A DNA stretch of 64,000 bases from Candidatus Bipolaricaulota bacterium (GCA_028278555.1 JANQEA010000035.1:88089-152088); one strand, 5' to 3'. Counted from the stretch's first letter, positions 27,287-35,009 are shown. Made by a program: numbers and translations. The notes: generated by a model from the sequence alone, not told the origin.

Positions 27287-28216
27287 TCATCGATCGGTCA
27301 TTTCCCCGTCAACGTCCGCCGGGACCAGCCGGTAGCCGAACCCGGGAACCGTCACGATCCGGCTCCCTCCGTCCGGAGCCGCTTGTTCGAGCCGCTTCCG
27401 GACCAAGTAGATGTACTGCTTGACATCTTTCGAGTCGGCGTAGGGCGATTCGGCCCAGATCCCTTCAACGATCTCCCGCTCGGAGACGACACGGTCGGAG
27501 CGGACCGCGAGAAACTCGAGAAGGGCGTATTGCTTCGGCGTCAGCTTGACCGGTTTGTCGTCCAGCGTTACGCGCTTGACTGCCCGCTCGATCCGAAGAT
27601 CCCCGACGACGATCGGCGCCAACGCACTCACGACGTCCGTCTCTTCCATCCGACGTCGGGATCGCCCGCGGTAAGTCCAGAAGAGGAGCCCGAGGATCAG
27701 CACATCCACCACGATCGCAAGTCCCACCGCGGCGAACGTCGTGCTCCGTCCCCGGGCAGTGATCGTCATCGTGTCGATCCCGATCCGGACGCTTCCCGCA
27801 GCACCATCGGAAGCAGTCAGCGGAAGGCTCACATCGAGATACGATCCCCCGCCCGGCATCTTGCGCGTCTCAATCGTCGCGGCGTGAGTCGGAGTGAGAC
27901 CGAGCTCGGCCACGACCTCCTCGCGTTCATCGATCACGAGAACACTGTCGATCTCGATTTGGACAAAGACCGCACTGCCGACGAGCATGAACCGCGATGC
28001 CGCTCGGAGCATCTCTTCATCGAGCGGCTCGATCCACGCACGGGCCGACGCGGCGAATGCCTGCACGTAGGCGAGGCTTCGCTCTTGGAACGTCTCCTCG
28101 AGCAGCGTGTGATAGCCCTGAACAGCCAGGATCAGCGCAAGCACGGTGACGAGAACGACCGTCACCGCCGCGATCACGAGCCTCTGCTTCCCGTCGAACC
28201 GACCGATGATTCCCAC
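27287..28216 (-). CDS. Membrane-anchored one-component regulator: periplasmic sensor plus OmpR-type winged helix
   Basis: A 309-residue protein: transmembrane helix 1 (about residues 12-33), a periplasmic domain of ~125 residues, helix 2 (161-182) and a basic juxtamembrane stretch (RGRSRRRM). A complete OmpR/PhoB-type Trans_reg_C winged helix (200-300) follows, with KLTPKQYALLEFLA and RIVTVPGFGYRL. There is no receiver or kinase domain. ToxR/CadC proteins use the same DNA-binding domain but at the N-terminus with one helix; here the order is reversed and there are two helices. The output is inferred to regulate transcription from the membrane. The GTG start has only a close GAGG, so the exact N-terminus is uncertain. 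Confidence 0.85.
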   Translation of the reverse strand: MGIIGRFDGKQRLVIAAVTVVLVTVLALILAVQGYHTLLEETFQERSLAYVQAFAASARAWIEPLDEEMLRAASRFMLVGSAVFVQIEIDSVLVIDEREEVVAELGLTPTHAATIETRKMPGGGSYLDVSLPLTASDGAAGSVRIGIDTMTITARGRSTTFAAVGLAIVVDVLILGLLFWTYRGRSRRRMEETDVVSALAPIVVGDLRIERAVKRVTLDDKPVKLTPKQYALLEFLAVRSDRVVSEREIVEGIWAESPYADSKDVKQYIYLVRKRLEQAAPDGGSRIVTVPGFGYRLVPADVDGEMTDR

Positions 28217-28254
28217 GCCCTCAGAGTAGATCGGGCCGGAGAGGCATACAAGGC

Positions 28255-28321
28255 GGTCAACGTCGATTGACCCTTCGTTGACCGCGCCTCGGTTCCACCT
28301 TGATGTTCACTTCTCTACGGT
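28255..28321 (+). promoter_or_regulatory. Candidate OmpR-type operator and weak promoter in divergent gap
   Basis: TTGACC occurs at 28267 and again at 28278, an 11-base direct repeat typical of OmpR-family half-sites. An inverted copy, GGTCAACG (28255-28262), mirrors CGTTGACC (28276-28283). Ten bases further is a poor -35 (TTCCAC, 28293) with a TACGGT -10 (28316-28321) at 17-base spacing. The weak -35 next to the repeats suggests activator dependence. The site lies between the regulator and the divergent exported protein. Confidence 0.5.
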
Positions 28322-28389
28322 CGGACCCGTCGACGCCGATCACCAGGAACTGACGGCGTCGGGTGCTCTCGGCACCGAAAGGAGAAAAC

Positions 28390-29085
28390 ATGCGTACCAA
28401 GGCACGAAGGTGGAGACTCCGCGCGCTGGCCGTCTGCTGTCTGTCCGCGCTGCTCGTCGTCATCACGATCCCCATCGGAGCCGCGCTCGCCGAACCGGAG
28501 CGGCCCGGGAATCCGGTCGGATTCACCCTCGAACGTCTCTCCGAGGTCCTCGGGCGCCTCGAGGCCGAGCTTGCGGCACTCGAGGGTCCGGCCGCCGAGC
28601 GACTCGAAGAAGGGATCGAGCAGATCATCGAGCTGATCGAGGCCCTGCTCGACGATGTCGATCGCCCCGGTGACCAAGAAGAGGATGGCGCGGCGATCCG
28701 GTCGCGCATCCTGAAGCTCGATCTGATGCTTCACCGACTCCTCTATGTCCTCGACGAAATTGTCGAGAGCGCGAAGAAGACCCCGGCGCGCCCGCGCGCG
28801 AAGGAAGCGGTCGATGACCTGCGCAGCTGGGTCGATGGATACGTCGATGGCGCAACATCCGGGATGCGCCCCCGCGAGGCGGCCCGATTCGAGAAAGCGG
28901 CCCACGAGATCGCCCGTTCGCTGGCCGGGCGTGTGGCCGAGTCGGCGCGGAAGGTTCACGAGCCGACACCACCCGATCGCGCCAGACCAATCCTTGCGCG
29001 GCTCGTCGAGCGATTGGAGGAGCTCCTCTTCTACCTCGATGGGTTGATCCTTCGAAGCGCCCAGCGTCCGCCCTCCCAGGAGTAG
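28390..29085 (+). CDS. Exported helical hypothetical protein
   Basis: A 231-residue protein with a signal peptide (LRALAVCCLSALLVVITIPIG; cleavage near ALAEP) and an almost purely alpha-helical, charged body (RLSEVLGRLEAELAALEG...LEEGIEQIIELIEALLDD). No known domain. The ATG at 28390 has AAAGGAG five bases upstream. It is divergent from the membrane-anchored winged-helix regulator, with a candidate operator between them, so it may be a regulated periplasmic partner or ligand reporter. A strong terminator follows. Confidence 0.72.
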   Translation: MRTKARRWRLRALAVCCLSALLVVITIPIGAALAEPERPGNPVGFTLERLSEVLGRLEAELAALEGPAAERLEEGIEQIIELIEALLDDVDRPGDQEEDGAAIRSRILKLDLMLHRLLYVLDEIVESAKKTPARPRAKEAVDDLRSWVDGYVDGATSGMRPREAARFEKAAHEIARSLAGRVAESARKVHEPTPPDRARPILARLVERLEELLFYLDGLILRSAQRPPSQE

Positions 29086-29095
29086 CCGCGAAGCT

Positions 29096-29131
29096 GTGTG
29101 ACGCGCCCGTGAAATCCCGGGCGCGTCACAC
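29096..29131 (+). terminator. Strong hairpin terminator
   Basis: A 13-bp perfect stem (GTGTGACGCGCCC / GGGCGCGTCACAC) with a 10-base loop starts ten bases after the stop of the exported helical protein and is followed by TTT. It separates that gene from the VCBS-repeat gene, whose own -10-like TACAAT lies at 29152. Confidence 0.75.
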
Positions 29132-29176
29132 TTTGAACCTGGGGCTCCAGATACAATCCGCGCCGGAGGGATCCCA

Positions 29177-30385
29177 GTGAAGCTCAGAAGACTCCTGATC
29201 GGTACGCTTCTCCTGTGCGGCCTTGCGGTCGCCGCGCTTGCGACGTACGAGGCCTTGTTCATCGATGTCACGGAGACCCATCTTCCGATCGACGACCTGT
29301 TCAACCGCAGTATGGACGCGGCTCCGATCGATATCGACGGAGATGGGGATCTGGATCTCATCGTCGCGATCGAGCATGAACCGAACATCCTCTTGGTCAA
29401 TGACGGCGTAGGACACTTCGCCAACGAGAGCGTTGCCAGAATCCCGCAGCGCGCGCTCGACAGCGAGGACATCGGCGTCGCAGATCTCGATCGAGACGGC
29501 GATCTCGACATCGTCATCGTCAGTGAGGACGACCGGACCAACGAGATGTACCTGAACAACGGGGACGGGACGTTCACCGACGCAGGCGATCGGTGGCCGG
29601 TCGACGGGACCTCGAACGCCGTCGCCGTCGCCGATGTCGACGGCGATGGCGATCCGGACATCCTCGTCGGGAACAACGGGCAGAACGCGCTGCTGATGAA
29701 CAGCGGATCCGGACGTTTCTCCGACGCGACCACCTCCCACCTCCCGACAATCGAGGACGTGACGCAGGACCTCGAGCTCGGCGATATCGACGGCGATGGT
29801 GATCTCGATCTGCTGGTTGGAAACGAGGATCGAAACCGGCTGCTGATCAACGATGGCCGCGGCGTCTTCCGCGACGAGAGCGAACTCCGACTCCCCGTTC
29901 GGGGAGGACGCGAGGAGACGCGGGAAGCCGACTTCGGCGACGTCGACAGCGACGGCGATCTCGACATTGTTTTTGCCAATGTGGCGTTCTCCGTTCAGCA
30001 GGCCGTTCGACAGAATCGCCTGCTGATCAACGACGGGTCAGGCCGCTTCACCGACGAGACCGATACTCGTCTTCCGAAGGACGGCAGTCAGACCGTCGAC
30101 GCCGACTTCATCGACCTCGACAACGACGGCGACCTCGATCTCGTTCTTGCCGAGTCGAGCGCGACCGCTCCGACCAGCCAAGCGCTCCGCATGCGCTACC
30201 TCACCCACCTGAACGACGGCACCGGTGTCTTCAAGTACGCACGCTGGATCCTCCCGTGGACGGTCGTCGGAAATGGTTTCGATGTCGAGGCGGCCGACTT
30301 CAACGGCGATGGACGGATCGACCTCTACTTCTGCAGTCGAATGGGGTTCGATCGGCTCGTCTTTGGCGTCGTCCTCGACAATTGA
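29177..30385 (+). CDS. Exported VCBS/FG-GAP repeat beta-propeller
   Basis: A 402-residue protein with an N-terminal signal or anchor (LLIGTLLLCGLAVAALATYEA) and about seven repeats. Each has a calcium-binding DxDGDGDLD loop (for example DIDGDGDLDLIVA, DLDRDGDLDIVIV, DVDGDGDPDILVG) followed by an LLINDG/FTD element. This is the integrin-alpha-like FG-GAP/VCBS propeller found in surface proteins and periplasmic lyases. The start is a GTG with GGAGGG seven bases upstream; TACAAT at 29152-29157 could be its -10. A pair of hairpins ends the gene, the first using its final codons. Confidence 0.87.
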   Translation: MKLRRLLIGTLLLCGLAVAALATYEALFIDVTETHLPIDDLFNRSMDAAPIDIDGDGDLDLIVAIEHEPNILLVNDGVGHFANESVARIPQRALDSEDIGVADLDRDGDLDIVIVSEDDRTNEMYLNNGDGTFTDAGDRWPVDGTSNAVAVADVDGDGDPDILVGNNGQNALLMNSGSGRFSDATTSHLPTIEDVTQDLELGDIDGDGDLDLLVGNEDRNRLLINDGRGVFRDESELRLPVRGGREETREADFGDVDSDGDLDIVFANVAFSVQQAVRQNRLLINDGSGRFTDETDTRLPKDGSQTVDADFIDLDNDGDLDLVLAESSATAPTSQALRMRYLTHLNDGTGVFKYARWILPWTVVGNGFDVEAADFNGDGRIDLYFCSRMGFDRLVFGVVLDN

Positions 30386-30434
30386 GAAGACGACGCCAAA
30401 GCCGCGGAAGAACGAGTTCACAACTCGTTCTTCC
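30361..30434. terminator. Double hairpin terminator overlapping the VCBS stop codon
   Basis: Hairpin 1: a 13-bp perfect stem (CTTTGGCGTCGTC, 30361-30373, with 30389-30401). Its loop holds the VCBS stop codon. Hairpin 2: a 13-bp perfect stem (GGAAGAACGAGTT, 30406-30418, with 30422-30434) closed by a CAC triloop. Confidence 0.7.
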
Positions 30435-30509
30435 TGTCAGTGAGCAAACGGGATTCTCTTCCGCATCGAAACCGCCCTGCCATGAAGACAGAGCCGAGGC
30501 CGAAGACGG

Positions 30510-30537
30510 GTGAGAAGGAGCAAGTGCTCCTTTTCAC
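30510..30537. terminator. Hairpin terminator for the minus-strand GNAT gene
   Basis: GTGAGAAGGAGC pairs with GCTCCTTTTCAC (one G-U pair) around an AAGT loop, ten bases past the stop of the minus-strand acetyltransferase. It probably ends that transcript and backs up the double hairpin from the opposite side. Confidence 0.55.
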
Positions 30538-30546
30538 GTCGGTGAC

Positions 30547-31077
30547 CTAGAGTTGCAAGACCATGTGAATATCTTCCGGTTCCTCCGCGAGCAGTTCCGG
30601 AACCGGTTCGGAGGTCGGGACAAACCCCTTGGACAGATAGAAGCCAACAGCCGATTCGCTCGGGGTCGCCGAGACATAGAGCGCCGTTGCGCCATCGCTC
30701 CGTGCGAGGGCGAGGACCTGTGCGTGCAACCGGGACGCGATCCCGCTTCTCCGGTATCCATCGCTGACATGAAGAATCGCCAGTTGGCCCATCGTCGGAC
30801 GGAGCCTCGGACGATAGACGGCGAACCCGGCCAGCCGATTGTCGTCGAACGCGCCGATGGCCGTTCCACCCAGATCAAGGTAGTGTTCGGCCATCCCGAT
30901 CATCTCGCCGAAGCTGTGCTCACCGTCCCCGTCGAACCATGGCGGCGTATCCCAGTGAACGGCCATCTCGATCAGCTCGGTCCCTTCCTGGCGATAGCCA
31001 ACACGGATCACCTCGCTACGGTTGATCTCCCGCAGCTTTCCGATCTCGTCAACGTCCATCCGGCGGATCCGGATCAC
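30547..31077 (-). CDS. GNAT family N-acetyltransferase
   Basis: A 176-residue GNAT protein with the acetyl-CoA loop YRRSGIASRLHAQVL (about residues 109-123), preceded by the beta-4 strand LAILHVSDG. The C-terminal SAVGFYLSKGFVPT is the usual GNAT motif B region. Substrate unknown. The GTG start has GGAGG five bases upstream, and its first bases overlap the stop of a short upstream reading frame (31074-31247) that resembles this protein's own N-terminus. Confidence 0.87.
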   Translation of the reverse strand: MIRIRRMDVDEIGKLREINRSEVIRVGYRQEGTELIEMAVHWDTPPWFDGDGEHSFGEMIGMAEHYLDLGGTAIGAFDDNRLAGFAVYRPRLRPTMGQLAILHVSDGYRRSGIASRLHAQVLALARSDGATALYVSATPSESAVGFYLSKGFVPTSEPVPELLAEEPEDIHMVLQL

Positions 31078-31247
31078 TGCCGCCTCCGGATAGGCCAGCG
31101 CTGAGCGCTCGGTTCCCCAGGAAGACCCCCAACGCCAACAGACGAAGAGGCGTTAGCCACTTCGTCTCCGTTTCTGTCGCAGGCAGAGACGCAATCGATG
31201 TCGCGGATCTTTCCCAGTTCGCGAGCGTTCATGACACGAATCTCCAA
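31074..31247 (-). pseudogene. Truncated GNAT-like leader ORF (57 aa)
   Basis: A TTG-started frame with AAGGAGG eight bases upstream; its stop overlaps the GTG of the downstream GNAT (GTGA). Its first ~20 residues (LEIRVMNARELGKIRDID) align with the start of that GNAT (IRIRRMDVDEIGKLREIN): I-R, M, E-x-G-K and R-x-I are shared. After about residue 22 the similarity is lost (DRNGDEVANASSSVGVGG). I read it as the remnant of a duplicated acetyltransferase, now a coupled leader ORF. It could instead be a chance frame. Confidence 0.4.
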
Positions 31248-31298
31248 GCGCAATCCCTCCTTGAATGTTGGCAGCCTTTCAAATGTGTGTCGGCCGGC

Positions 31299-31511
31299 TC
31301 AGTCTCCGTCTCGATTGTGCCGGGAGAGAGTTCGCTCCCCCAGACGATCGGCGACCGATTCGGTCAGCACGTGGACGATCCCATTCACCCGCACGGAGGA
31401 GAGGCTCCGATCGGCGATCCACGCGCGGACCGTCGGGGCGTCTGTCCCGAGGACTGCGGCCGCCTTCTCGACCGTCAGAAGCGCTGGAAGCTCGACCCCG
31501 TCGTGGATCAC
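31299..31511 (-). CDS. Small HTH_17/MerR-type DNA-binding protein
   Basis: A 70-residue frame with codon use like its neighbours. It encodes LLTVEKAAAVLGTDAPTVRAWI...VRVNGIVHVLTESV, the compact winged helix-turn-helix of the HTH_17/excisionase-like family. It starts at GTG with only a weak GAAGG upstream, and a hairpin (31514-31536) lies immediately 5'. The frame extends further without an obvious start, so this may be the 3' part of a decayed gene. No integrase or partner gene is nearby. Confidence 0.45.
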   Translation of the reverse strand: MIHDGVELPALLTVEKAAAVLGTDAPTVRAWIADRSLSSVRVNGIVHVLTESVADRLGERTLSRHNRDGD

Positions 31512-31513
31512 GT

Positions 31514-31536
31514 CGCGACCGCCTTCAGCGGTCGCG
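31514..31536. repeat. Palindrome upstream of the HTH ORF
   Basis: CGCGACCGC-CTTCA-GCGGTCGCG, a 9-bp perfect stem with a 5-base loop, directly before the GTG of the small HTH protein. It could be an operator or part of a decayed element. Confidence 0.5.
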
Positions 31537-31622
31537 TGGGAGAAGGAGCTAGAACTACTCTCCGCTCTGCACCCATTCGCTGAACCACCGTTTCAGTTTG
31601 CGGTGCTCCTCGCGTAGTCGTC

Positions 31623-31735
31623 GCCGTTCTCCGAACGGCGGATCGCGCTCCCTTGAGCAATGCTAGTCGGCACCATTCCTTTAACCCACCGACCTCTTCA
31701 TGCTGCAACGTCACCGTTCTGCGAACGGCGGATCG
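31623..31735. repeat. Two copies of a 23-bp palindromic repeat, 90 bp apart
   Basis: CCGTTCT-C/G-CGAACGGCGGATCGC occurs at 31623-31645 and 31713-31735 with one mismatch. Each copy includes a CCGTTC/GAACGG inverted repeat with a 3-base loop. The gap 31512-31791 holds no convincing gene; minus-strand fragments in it look coding-like but are broken by stops, so it may be a decayed insertion. Confidence 0.55.
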
Positions 31736-31791
31736 CCCTGTCCCGCGAGCCACCAATCGGTTCTGTTCCTTTCGAGGTCTATGCCACCGTA

Positions 31792-32571
31792 TCAAGCAGC
31801 TACGGCGTTGTATCCGGCATCGACGTGGTGCGTCTCTCCGGTCACACCGGAGGAGAGATCGCTCAGAAGATAGACGGCCGCCTTGCCGACTTCGTCCGTC
31901 TCGATGTTCCGTCGGAGCGGCGCCGTCTTCTCCATCCTGTCGAGCATCACATCGATCCCGCCGACGGCCATCGCGGAGAGCGTCCGACACGGACCAGCCG
32001 AGAGGGAGTTGACGCGAATCTTGGATTCGCCGAGCTCCGCAGCCAGGTACCGGGCCGCGGACTCGAGCGCCGACTTGGCGACCCCCATCACGTTGTACCC
32101 CGGGGTCGCCTTCTCCGCGCCGTAGTACGATAGAGCGAGGATCGAACCGCCATCCGGCATCAGCTCGCGTGCACGGTTCGCAATCGCAACCAGTGTGTAC
32201 GCGCTGATGTCGAGCGCCTGCGTGAAGACTTCCCGTGGCGTCTCGGCGAACCGTCCCGCCTTCAGGTACTCCCGATCGGCGTAGGCGACCGAGTGAACGA
32301 CGAAGTCGAGTCTCCCGAGGTCCTCCTTCGCCGCCGCGAAGAGCGCGTCGAGGTCGTCGTCGCTCGACACGTCGCACGGGCGGAGCCATGCATCTCCGAG
32401 CTCGCCGTTCTCCAGCGCCCGCCGAACGCGCCCCTCCATCTTCTCGCCCGGCAGGTGCGTGAAGGCGCACGTCGCGCCCTGTGCAGCGGCGTTCTTCGCG
32501 ATGTGCCATGCGATGCTTCGCTCGTTGGCGACACCGAAGATCAGTCCTGTCTTCCCTTCGAGTAGGCCCAT
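31792..32571 (-). CDS. fabI: Enoyl-[acyl-carrier-protein] reductase (NADH)
   Basis: A 259-residue short-chain reductase of the FabI type. It starts MGLLEGKTGLIFGVANERSIAW, the divergent Rossmann glycine region of FabI. It has SYYGAEKA and the YNVMGVAK active site: Tyr149, Tyr159 and Lys166 correspond to E. coli Tyr146, Tyr156 and Lys163. It reduces enoyl-ACP to acyl-ACP in the last step of each fatty-acid elongation cycle. GGAGG lies seven bases before the ATG. It stands alone, without other fab genes. Confidence 0.95.
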   Translation of the reverse strand: MGLLEGKTGLIFGVANERSIAWHIAKNAAAQGATCAFTHLPGEKMEGRVRRALENGELGDAWLRPCDVSSDDDLDALFAAAKEDLGRLDFVVHSVAYADREYLKAGRFAETPREVFTQALDISAYTLVAIANRARELMPDGGSILALSYYGAEKATPGYNVMGVAKSALESAARYLAAELGESKIRVNSLSAGPCRTLSAMAVGGIDVMLDRMEKTAPLRRNIETDEVGKAAVYLLSDLSSGVTGETHHVDAGYNAVAA

Positions 32572-32743
32572 CCGGCCACCTCCTCCGTCGGTCGGTCGAA
32601 CACTTGTTCTTCTTCGCTACGGTACCGGCGCCGGCGCCCGACTGCAACGGAGGGATCTTGGGCGCGAGAGCGCAGTCTCGAATGGCCTTGTTTCGATCGA
32701 GGCTGTATCCTACGAGTCCGAATCTCCGCAAAAGGGGGGCGAG

Positions 32744-33394
32744 ATGTTCCGAATCCTCATGGGCATGCTCGGAGTCGTCGGGCTCGTTGTCGCGACGTCG
32801 CTCCTGTTCGGAGGCGGGAGCCTCCTTCTTCTCGACGCGACGCTGGCCGACGAAGACGGCTTCATCAATAGCGTCCCGTTCGAAATCGAAGTCGACGGAT
32901 ACGCGGTCGTCGCCGGTCCGGCAGAGATCGAGCTGACGCCCGACGTGCCGGTCAATCTCGGCGCGATCGCCACACTCCGCATCCAGGCGACACACGAGGA
33001 CCCGGAACTCGGAGTCTTCGTCGGAATCGCCAATGCGGGTGCGGTCGACACATACCTCGGCGGGGTACCGCACGCGATCGTCGAGGATCTGGACGACGAA
33101 GCGTTCTCCCTCACCTACCGGATCGATGCATCCGGCGAAGCTCCCGGGGCACCAGCGGAGCAGCCGTTCTGGATCGGCTCGACGTTCGGCCCGGGACTCC
33201 AGACACTCGAGTGGGAGATCGAGTCAGGAGACGTCTCGTTCGTGGTGATGAACACCGACGCCGCGGACGGACTCTCGTTCGAGGCCGTGGTCGGAGCTCG
33301 CGTTCCGCTGATCCGGCCGGTCGGGACCGGACTCCTGATCGGTGGGGGCGTCGCGCTCGCCCTCGGGACGATCCTCCTCGCGCTGGCGCTGTAG
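32744..33394 (+). CDS. Membrane protein with beta-rich exoplasmic domain, unknown function
   Basis: A 216-residue protein with an N-terminal transmembrane segment (ILMGMLGVVGLVVATSLLF), a ~150-residue extracytoplasmic beta-rich region and a C-terminal transmembrane segment (GTGLLIGGGVALALGTILLALAL). The central LQTLEWEIESGDVSFVVMNTDAADG resembles a conserved motif (W-x-V-x-x-G-x-W-x-V-V-x-M-N-x-D) of uncharacterised two-helix proteins best known from Actinobacteria. AAGGGGGG precedes the ATG. It is divergent from fabI. The role is unknown; an envelope location is fairly safe. Confidence 0.75.
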   Translation: MFRILMGMLGVVGLVVATSLLFGGGSLLLLDATLADEDGFINSVPFEIEVDGYAVVAGPAEIELTPDVPVNLGAIATLRIQATHEDPELGVFVGIANAGAVDTYLGGVPHAIVEDLDDEAFSLTYRIDASGEAPGAPAEQPFWIGSTFGPGLQTLEWEIESGDVSFVVMNTDAADGLSFEAVVGARVPLIRPVGTGLLIGGGVALALGTILLALAL

Positions 33395-33408
33395 AGCGAA
33401 CCTAGCGA

Positions 33409-33437
33409 TTCACGCCGGCGCTATTCGCCGGCGTGAA
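33409..33437. terminator. Bidirectional terminator with the lipocalin stop in its loop
   Basis: TTCACGCCGGCG-CTATT-CGCCGGCGTGAA: a 12-bp perfect stem with a 5-base loop between convergent genes. The complement of the loop contains the TAG stop of the minus-strand lipocalin, so the last codons of that gene form one arm. Confidence 0.65.
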
Positions 33438-33972
33438 CCGACTGGTCGATCCATTGGAAGTCGCCCCGATCGTACCCCTTCGCTTCGAGCCGTTCGAAGA
33501 TCCCCTCCAATACCTCGTCCGGGAGCTCCGGTGAGCGGCTGAGGATCCAACTGTACCTCCGCTGCGGATGACCGACAACGGCGTATCGGTAGTCGGGCGC
33601 GAGATCGAGGACCCAGTAGTCCCCAGGGAAGAACCAGCGCCCGAGAAGGCGGACGAAGCTGACCTTCAGCTTCGCCGGAGCGAACGAATCGGGGATCCAC
33701 GCGCGTCCGACAATGCTGAATGACGATCCATCCGCACGGAAGCACGTGTTCGTCACCTTGACCTGGCCGTTCGCGAGGAGGTGATACTCGGCTGTCGTCC
33801 CCTGAACGCAGGCCCGCTCGAAGGTCGTCGGTATGCTCGCGACCGCGTACCAGAGCCCCATGTACTGCTCGACGTCGAGCGCCTCGACGACCGCCGGCCG
33901 CTCGCCCAGTCGCCCCATGAATCCGATCGCACCGATGGCGAAGATCGCCAGAAGTCCCGCGGCAATTCTCAT
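33421..33972 (-). CDS. Lipocalin family protein (Blc-like)
   Basis: A 183-residue protein with a hydrophobic N-terminus (GLLAIFAIGAIGFMG) and a single lipocalin barrel. It starts at the diagnostic Y-x-G-x-W motif (VEQYMGLWYAVASIPTTFER). VTNTCF and GDYWVLDLAPDYRYAVVG, the typical second and third motifs of bacterial Blc lipocalins, follow. Blc proteins sit in the outer-membrane/periplasmic space and bind lysolipids or fatty acids. No lipobox Cys is seen after the signal segment, so it is probably soluble or N-terminally anchored. GGAGGG precedes the ATG. Confidence 0.9.
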   Translation of the reverse strand: MRIAAGLLAIFAIGAIGFMGRLGERPAVVEALDVEQYMGLWYAVASIPTTFERACVQGTTAEYHLLANGQVKVTNTCFRADGSSFSIVGRAWIPDSFAPAKLKVSFVRLLGRWFFPGDYWVLDLAPDYRYAVVGHPQRRYSWILSRSPELPDEVLEGIFERLEAKGYDRGDFQWIDQSVHAGE

Positions 33973-34065
33973 CGCATCCCTCCGATCCCAGGCCGTGCCT
34001 CCGAGTGAGGTGAGTCAACCTACCCTGCTCGTCGGCGGGAAGGCAAGGTGCAATGAGCCGTGTCG

Positions 34066-34878
34066 TCAGGAGAGATCCGCCGCATCGAGAATCTCGAGAA
34101 GCGGAGCGAGCCTCTCCCGGATCGACTCGCAGCTCCACGAGCGGTCGATCCTTCGCATCAGGAAGCGATGGACGGTCGGGTCGCAGGCGATCCGCTGGGT
34201 GTAGGACATCATCATCAACGGGTTCGAAGCCGAGAGGATGACCTGCTCGGTCGTCCATTCGACAATGCCGAGGATTGTGTCCAGATCAACGAGGCGCCCG
34301 CGCAAGCGATACCGGAATCGCTGCACGACGTACGTGTCCCCTCCGAACATCCCGATGATCTCCGCCGGGATCGTGAATCCGATCCACCCATCCCCTTCCT
34401 GGTCGATTACCCGCGGATCGTCTCGATCGGTTGGGAGCGGGTCGTTGACCGGGTCGTCGAGGACAGCTCCGCGGACTTCCGTGTGCCAGTCGTGGGCAAA
34501 CCAAGTCGTGCCTCCCTCGACGCGAAGTTCGGCGACACGTGGCTCCGGACGGATCGATCGCATCGTTGCATCGGAGATGTCGGTGACGAACAGCGCGGTC
34601 GAGGTGTCGACATCCGTGAAGCAGTACGCGTCGAGCAGCGCCACTTGCGAACCGCTCTGAGCGATCTCGGTAAAGAGACCGACCGTGGTCAGAAATGTGA
34701 CTTCGCCGAGGAACGGCAGGTCGGCGATCGCGACGAGTCGTTGCACCGTGACCCAGCGCCCGGAGAGGTCGGGGAGCGGAGCGTCAGTCTGAGAAAGTGC
34801 ACCGAAACCGAAAAGCACGACAGTCGCCATCAGGATCAACGCAAGCCGTGAGCCCTTCTCCAACACCCGAAATCGCAT
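34066..34878 (-). CDS. Exported hypothetical protein
   Basis: A 270-residue protein with a signal peptide (LALILMATVVLFGFGALSQ) and a mostly beta-strand body of unknown family. It opens LPDLSGRWVTVQRLVAIADLPFLGEV and contains a central TDISDATMRSIRPEP segment and a C-terminal helix. The LSGRWV start is reminiscent of lipocalin-like barrels, but no other lipocalin motif is visible. GGAGGGG precedes the ATG. It is divergent from ada, and 93 bases separate it from the downstream lipocalin gene on the same strand. Confidence 0.7.
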   Translation of the reverse strand: MRFRVLEKGSRLALILMATVVLFGFGALSQTDAPLPDLSGRWVTVQRLVAIADLPFLGEVTFLTTVGLFTEIAQSGSQVALLDAYCFTDVDTSTALFVTDISDATMRSIRPEPRVAELRVEGGTTWFAHDWHTEVRGAVLDDPVNDPLPTDRDDPRVIDQEGDGWIGFTIPAEIIGMFGGDTYVVQRFRYRLRGRLVDLDTILGIVEWTTEQVILSASNPLMMMSYTQRIACDPTVHRFLMRRIDRSWSCESIRERLAPLLEILDAADLS

Positions 34879-35009
34879 GCCCCCTCCTGGACGACGCCCT
34901 CGGATGACATCCTACCTAAGCGGACATTGAGTTCAACTTCACCGACGATGAAATGGTCGCCGAGCCACCGGTTGTGGGCCGGCCGAGCCCTGCATACAGT
35001 GGCGGGGCC

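Noticed and set aside
31623..31735. CRISPR array
   Set aside because: Only two repeat copies, 90 bp apart and self-palindromic, with no cas genes or further units.
34066..34878. Second lipocalin
   Set aside because: Only an LSGRWV-like start is shared. The other lipocalin motifs seen in the neighbouring gene are absent.
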